DNA of 26,256 nt from Andeanibacterium sp035497315 (lineage in GTDB: Bacteria; Pseudomonadota; Alphaproteobacteria; Sphingomonadales; Sphingomonadaceae), in assembly GCA_035497315.1 (NCBI GenBank), contig DATJDU010000047.1, positions 1-26,256 on the forward strand, in the 5' to 3' direction. Of this stretch, positions 22,913 to 26,256 are shown piece by piece (position 1 is the stretch's first letter; the number at the start of each line of letters is the position of its first letter). The notes under the pieces were generated by a model that saw only the letters and a program-made list of their open reading frames with translations, ran no database searches and was not told where the DNA came from. The translations under genes and the position numbers were made by a program.

Positions 22913-23991
22913 GCGCCGTCTGGGCGGGCCGCCGGGTCCTCGTCACAGGCCACACCGGCTTCAAGGGCAGCTGGCTGGCGCTGTGGCTCAACGCCATGGG
23001 CGCGCGGGTGACGGGCTATGCCCTGCCCGCCCCGACCGAGCCGAGCCTGTTCGAAAGCGCCCACATTGCCGAAACGCTGCACCATGTGGAAGGCGACGTG
23101 CGCGATGCCCCCAGCCTTGCCGCCACCGTGGCACAGGCGCGGCCGGAAGCGATCTTCCACCTCGCCGCCCAGCCGCTGGTGCGGCTTTCCTATGAGGACC
23201 CGGCAGGCACCTATGCCACCAATGTGATGGGCACGGTCAATCTGCTGGAGGCCGCGCGCGCGGTGCCGGGGGTAAAGGCCGTGGTCTGCATCACCAGCGA
23301 CAAATGCTACGAAAATCGCGAGTGGCACTGGCCCTATCGCGAGAACGACCCGATGGGCGGATACGATCCCTATTCCAGCAGCAAGGGCTGCGCGGAACTG
23401 GTCGTCTCGGCCTGGCGCCGGTCCTTCTTCGCCAGCGAAGGCCCGCTGCTCGCCTCGGGCCGCGCGGGCAATGTGATCGGCGGGGGCGACTGGGCGGCAG
23501 ATAGGCTGATCCCCGACCTCGTCCGCGCCTTCGAGGCGGGTGTCTCCCCCCTGATCCGCTCGCCCCATTCCGTGCGCCCCTGGCAGCATGTGCTGGAGGC
23601 CCTGCGCGGCTATATCATGCTGGCCGAACGCCTGCTGGAGGGCGAACGCGGCTTTGCCGATGGCTGGAACTTCGGCCCTTCGGACGAGGATGCGCAGGCG
23701 GTGCAATGGATCGTGGGCCGGATGCAGGCGCGCTGGGGCGGCACGGCGCCCGCCGAGCGCCAGTCTGGCGCCCATCCGCATGAGGCCGGGCTGCTGCGGC
23801 TCGATTGCTCGAAAGCGCGCGGCCTGCTCGGCTGGAAGCCCGCCCTGCCGCTGGAAAGCGCGCTGGACTGGATCGTGGAATGGCACAAGGCCGTGGGCAG
23901 CGGGGCGGATGCGCGGGCGGTGACGCTGGACCAGATCGCGGCCTATGCGAGGTTGTGCGAAACACGGGCGGGGCTGTCGGCTGCGGCTTGA
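22897..23991 (+). CDS. rfbG: CDP-glucose 4,6-dehydratase
   Basis: This extended SDR protein of about 364 residues converts CDP-glucose to CDP-4-dehydro-6-deoxyglucose. The NAD-binding VTGHTGFKGSWL starts near residue 16, the active-site TSDK is at 133-136, and Y159-S-S-S-K163 is the YxxxK catalytic pair. The start is a GTG. The one at 22897 has GGAG seven bases upstream and overlaps rfbF by 16 bases. A second GTG at 22909 would give a 4-base GTGA overlap and an N-terminus closer to known RfbG proteins. The dehydrase RfbH and later dideoxyhexose genes do not follow here; a repeat-filled gap comes next. Confidence 0.95.
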   Translation: MEALVSAVWAGRRVLVTGHTGFKGSWLALWLNAMGARVTGYALPAPTEPSLFESAHIAETLHHVEGDVRDAPSLAATVAQARPEAIFHLAAQPLVRLSYEDPAGTYATNVMGTVNLLEAARAVPGVKAVVCITSDKCYENREWHWPYRENDPMGGYDPYSSSKGCAELVVSAWRRSFFASEGPLLASGRAGNVIGGGDWAADRLIPDLVRAFEAGVSPLIRSPHSVRPWQHVLEALRGYIMLAERLLEGERGFADGWNFGPSDEDAQAVQWIVGRMQARWGGTAPAERQSGAHPHEAGLLRLDCSKARGLLGWKPALPLESALDWIVEWHKAVGSGADARAVTLDQIAAYARLCETRAGLSAAA

Positions 23992-24011
23992 GGGGGCGAA
24001 TACCCCAACCT

Positions 24012-24157
24012 CCGCTCGTCCTGAGCCTGTCGAAGGACACGCGCTGCCCTTTGACCAAAGGACCCGCTCGGCCACCAATGCAACGCAAACCGGGTCGGTA
24101 GCAATTCCGCCCAGCGTTTACGTCCCGCGTGTCCTTCGACAGGCTCAGGACGAGCGG
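24012..24157. repeat. Inverted pair of 32-bp REP-like elements
   Basis: The 32 bases at 24012-24043, starting CCGCTCGTCCTGAGCC, occur in exact reverse complement at 24126-24157. Each unit is itself an imperfect palindrome built on GTCCT...AGGAC. An 82-base spacer separates the pair. I know this element as highly repeated in sphingomonad genomes. It could fold into a long cruciform or mRNA hairpin and protect or end the rfbFG transcript. Confidence 0.9.
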
Positions 24158-24208
24158 ATGTAGGTGATTGGGGAAGCGGGTTTTCGTCCGCACCCCCCGC
24201 TCAAGCTT

Positions 24209-24284
24209 CAAAACACCCTCACCCAACTTCGGCAAGGCCCTCGCGGGCCAGGCCTGCGTATCCCTCTCCCGCAAGCAGGAGAGG
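24209..24284 (-). repeat. Dispersed palindromic repeat, copy C
   Basis: Read on the minus strand this copy matches copy A at 4728-4795 closely. It opens with CCTCTCCTGC/GCGGGAGAGG, goes through GATACGCAGGC, and ends in GCCGAAGTTGGGTGAGG. Its outer end (AAAACACCCTCACCC) also matches copy B. Three copies in 26 kb show that it is a dispersed family. Confidence 0.85.
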
Positions 24285-24405
24285 ATAGTCGGCCCGATAT
24301 GGTCGCCATTTGGATGCCTCAACGGTGCCGTAACTAGGCCCTGACCCTAGGTAGTTTCCCATCAGGTAACCTGCCGGTCACTATTGCCCGCCACTTAACC
24401 GGATC

Positions 24406-24723
24406 ATGGCTGGCACCAAGGCACCCAAGGGCTTCGGCTTTCTGTTCTTCATTGTGGGCATCCCGCTCATCATATGGGGCGCGATGGGCACGAAACGCGA
24501 TATGGACGCGCTCAATGCGGCGGCCAACACGCAGGAGGCGCGGATCGAACAGTGCGTGACCAAAATTGCCGAGTTTCTTCCCGACATGTCGATACGTCGC
24601 CACGTTTGCGGGTGCGTTGTCGCCAAAGCAGCGACACGGAAAGCCTTCGAGCGCCATGGGAGCTACGACCAAGAACTGCTCGGCCCCATAATCGACGAGT
24701 GTATGCGCGGCGATCAGGACTGA
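24406..24723 (+). CDS. Small single-pass membrane protein of unknown function
   Basis: I do not recognise this 105-residue protein. It has one N-terminal membrane helix (about residues 9-28, FGFLFFIVGIPLIIWGAMG) followed by a soluble domain with four cysteines, including a CxC pair in HVCGCVVAKAATRKAF and one near each end (EQCVTK, DECMRG). The spacing resembles short envelope proteins with a helical Cys motif, but no family is assigned. No good ribosome-binding site precedes the ATG, which lowers confidence. It lies alone between the repeat region and the oppositely oriented secreted protein. Confidence 0.6.
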   Translation: MAGTKAPKGFGFLFFIVGIPLIIWGAMGTKRDMDALNAAANTQEARIEQCVTKIAEFLPDMSIRRHVCGCVVAKAATRKAFERHGSYDQELLGPIIDECMRGDQD

Positions 24724-24758
24724 CTTTCAACCTGCGGGTGTGAAAGTCGCGCGGAATA

Positions 24759-25199
24759 CTATTCCTCGCTGCAGATAGCGTAAGGGTCTTCCCAGATGAA
24801 GCTTTCGTATTCGACCTTGGCCCACCATTCGCAGGCGATGCCGGTGTTGCCCTTGCCATAGGCCGCGTCGCCAATGCAGGTCCGGGCGATCGTCCTGCCC
24901 TCCACGAAGGCGCTTTCGTTGCTGTAATCGGTTCGACTGGCAGCATTGTCGGCCATTGCGCACTGATATTGCGCGGTGTTCCAGTCGTCGGTCTCCAGCG
25001 CGGCCAGGCCCGTATCCAGCAACCGGCCCACCTCGGCCAGCTGACGCCGCACCGTCGCCCCGTCTGCCGGATCATATCCCGAACCGGAGGTGGAGCCGGA
25101 ATCGTCCCAGTCGTCGGTGCTCCAGTCGTCGATCCGGGCCGTAGCGGGTGCCGCCATGGAAAGAATGGCGACGCCGGCCAAGATGCGAGAAAGGATCAC
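24759..25199 (-). CDS. Secreted small protein of unknown function
   Basis: This 146-residue protein starts with a typical signal peptide, MILSRILAGVAILSMAAPATA, likely cut after residue 21. A D/S/G-rich linker (DDWSTDDWDDSGSTSGSGYD) follows, then a helical domain with four cysteines (YQCAM, RTCIG, IACEW, AICSE) that could form two disulfides in the periplasm. The start is a GTG at 25199 with GGGAG six bases upstream. The arrangement of AxYQCAMADN...ARTCIGDAAYGKGN suggests a tetratricopeptide-like or Sel1-like helix pair, but this is weak. It converges on the small membrane protein gene. Function is unknown. Confidence 0.72.
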   Translation of the reverse strand: MILSRILAGVAILSMAAPATARIDDWSTDDWDDSGSTSGSGYDPADGATVRRQLAEVGRLLDTGLAALETDDWNTAQYQCAMADNAASRTDYSNESAFVEGRTIARTCIGDAAYGKGNTGIACEWWAKVEYESFIWEDPYAICSEE

Positions 25200-25360
25200 G
25201 TAAGCTCCCGGGAAAGACTGAATGCCGCACTTGCGCGGTAAACTTCGGATTGTCTAGCAATCTGACTTTCGGAAACGGCGCGTCGCACACCGTAAGTGCC
25301 CCTTCGCGCCTCGGAGAACGGCAGAAAGCGGGCTGCCGGAACAGGTCCGGGATGACGAAC

Positions 25361-26251
25361 TCAGGAACCCGCGCGCGCCAGCGTCAGGATATTTCCCAGC
25401 GGCAACCGCACCGGAAACGATGGCAGCGGCACTTTCCCCAAAGGCACGCCCACGGCCGCAGCGCCTTGCCGGGCGAGGAAATCGCTGGGGAAGATGTTGC
25501 TGCTACCCTTCACTTCCACCCGCTCCAGCCCGGCCAGTTCCAGCATGGTCCTGATCGTATCCGGGCTGAAAAGCTGCGGGTGCTGCAGGCAGAAAGGTGG
25601 CCATTTGCGGCCCAGAACGCGCCTCAGCAGCGATCCCTCGTTATGGGTGACTATCGCCACCATCCCGCCGGGGCGCAGCTTGGCGCCGATCTGGCGCAGC
25701 AGCGGCAGGGGATCGAGCAGATGGTCCAGCACATGGACCATCACGGCGAGCCCCACTACGCCATCGGGCACGGCGGAAAGATCGTCCATCCCGCCTTCCA
25801 GCGTCACGGCATCGGTCCCGGCGGCGGCCCGCAACAGGCTGTGGACGGCGCGGTTGGGTTCATAGAGCCAGAAATGGCCGAAATCGCCGCGACGGGCGGC
25901 CTCGGCGGTCATGTGGCCGACATCGGGGCCGATCTCCAGATAATCGCCCGCAAGGCCCCCTGCCCGCTCGATCTCGTCGAAATAGCCGCGCTGGGTCGCC
26001 TCGATCATGGTGCGGGGCACCATGTCCATATTGGGGGCCAGTTCGGAATAGAGATCGGCCAGCGCCTGCCCGGTGAAATAGACCGGATTGTAGAGCAGGT
26101 CGCATTCGCCGCAGCGGCGGTAGGAGAAGAACACCGGTTCCCTGTCCAGCCCGGCCCAGAGCGGGCGCAATTCGCACAGCGCCAGTTCCTCGGCGGGCCG
26201 GTGGCTCGCCATCTCGGTCTCGCCGGCCCACGATCCGCAGGCCGGGCACAT
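25361..26251 (-). CDS. Zinc-ribbon class I SAM-dependent methyltransferase, possibly cut at the right edge
   Basis: This protein of at least 296 residues begins with a four-cysteine zinc-binding module: CPAC at residues 2-5 and CGEC at 47-50, separated by a beta-rich stretch. A Rossmann methyltransferase domain follows, with motif I as YLEIGPDVGHMTAEA near 103-117 and a later LLRQIGAKLRPGGMVAIVTHN. This layout is that of sugar or polyketide C-methyltransferase-like proteins (Methyltransf_13 plus Methyltransf_23). In surface-polysaccharide loci such enzymes often methylate nucleotide-linked deoxysugars, which would fit the rfbFG neighbourhood. The window ends five bases upstream of the ATG used here, so the true start may lie outside. 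Confidence 0.82.
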   Translation of the reverse strand: MCPACGSWAGETEMASHRPAEELALCELRPLWAGLDREPVFFSYRRCGECDLLYNPVYFTGQALADLYSELAPNMDMVPRTMIEATQRGYFDEIERAGGLAGDYLEIGPDVGHMTAEAARRGDFGHFWLYEPNRAVHSLLRAAAGTDAVTLEGGMDDLSAVPDGVVGLAVMVHVLDHLLDPLPLLRQIGAKLRPGGMVAIVTHNEGSLLRRVLGRKWPPFCLQHPQLFSPDTIRTMLELAGLERVEVKGSSNIFPSDFLARQGAAAVGVPLGKVPLPSFPVRLPLGNILTLARAGS

Positions 26252-26256
26252 GCGCC

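Larger units (their letters stand above)
23992..24405. other. Intergenic region carrying two repeat types
   Basis: This stretch has no convincing gene. It contains an inverted pair of 32-base repeats (24012-24043 and 24126-24157) and a third copy of the palindromic element also seen after the ribokinase gene (24209-24284). It marks the break between the rfbFG pair and two small uncharacterised genes. Confidence 0.8.

Overview
This is high-GC DNA from what looks like a sphingomonad (Alphaproteobacteria, Sphingomonadales; Novosphingobium/Sphingobium-like). The evidence is the codon usage, the density of catabolic oxygenases, and short palindromic repeats of the GTCCTGAGC...TCGAAGGAC type that I know from such genomes. 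The assignment comes from pattern recognition, not a database search. I saw no rRNA, tRNA, CRISPR array or insertion sequence.

Bases 1-20213 are mostly an accessory catabolic region. From left to right it holds: a 2-oxoglutarate dioxygenase (TauD/TfdA type) with a strong terminator; a minus-strand operon of short-chain dehydrogenase, isochorismatase-type hydrolase and nitroreductase; a ribokinase whose last codons and stop lie inside a dispersed repeat; a lower-GC patch with a small membrane protein and a GNAT acetyltransferase; a plus-strand operon of RutA-like flavin monooxygenase, RutB-like cysteine hydrolase and MFS transporter; a second MFS transporter; and a 775-residue fusion of an AraC-type regulator with an acetamidase/formamidase. 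Facing the fusion is a five-gene minus-strand operon: LigB/DODA extradiol dioxygenase, acetamidase/formamidase, AraC regulator, BASS-family transporter, TauD dioxygenase. A VOC-family protein and a Rieske oxygenase follow.

Read together, these genes look like an uptake and breakdown route for a nitrogen-containing ring or amide. Flavin-, Fe/2OG-, Rieske- and extradiol-type enzymes could oxidise and open the molecule. Two isochorismatase-fold hydrolases and two formamidase-family enzymes could cleave the C-N bonds. Three transporters could import substrate, and two closely related AraC proteins could regulate. The substrate is not visible from sequence. The most unusual item is the regulator-enzyme fusion, which coexists with an unfused copy of the same two families in the opposite gene order.

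Bases 20433-26256 are surface-polysaccharide and housekeeping-type DNA: a multi-pass ArnT/GT39-like membrane protein, divergent rfbF-rfbG genes for CDP-4-keto-6-deoxyglucose, a non-coding stretch with two repeat types, two small uncharacterised proteins (one membrane-anchored, one secreted), and a zinc-ribbon SAM methyltransferase running off the right edge.
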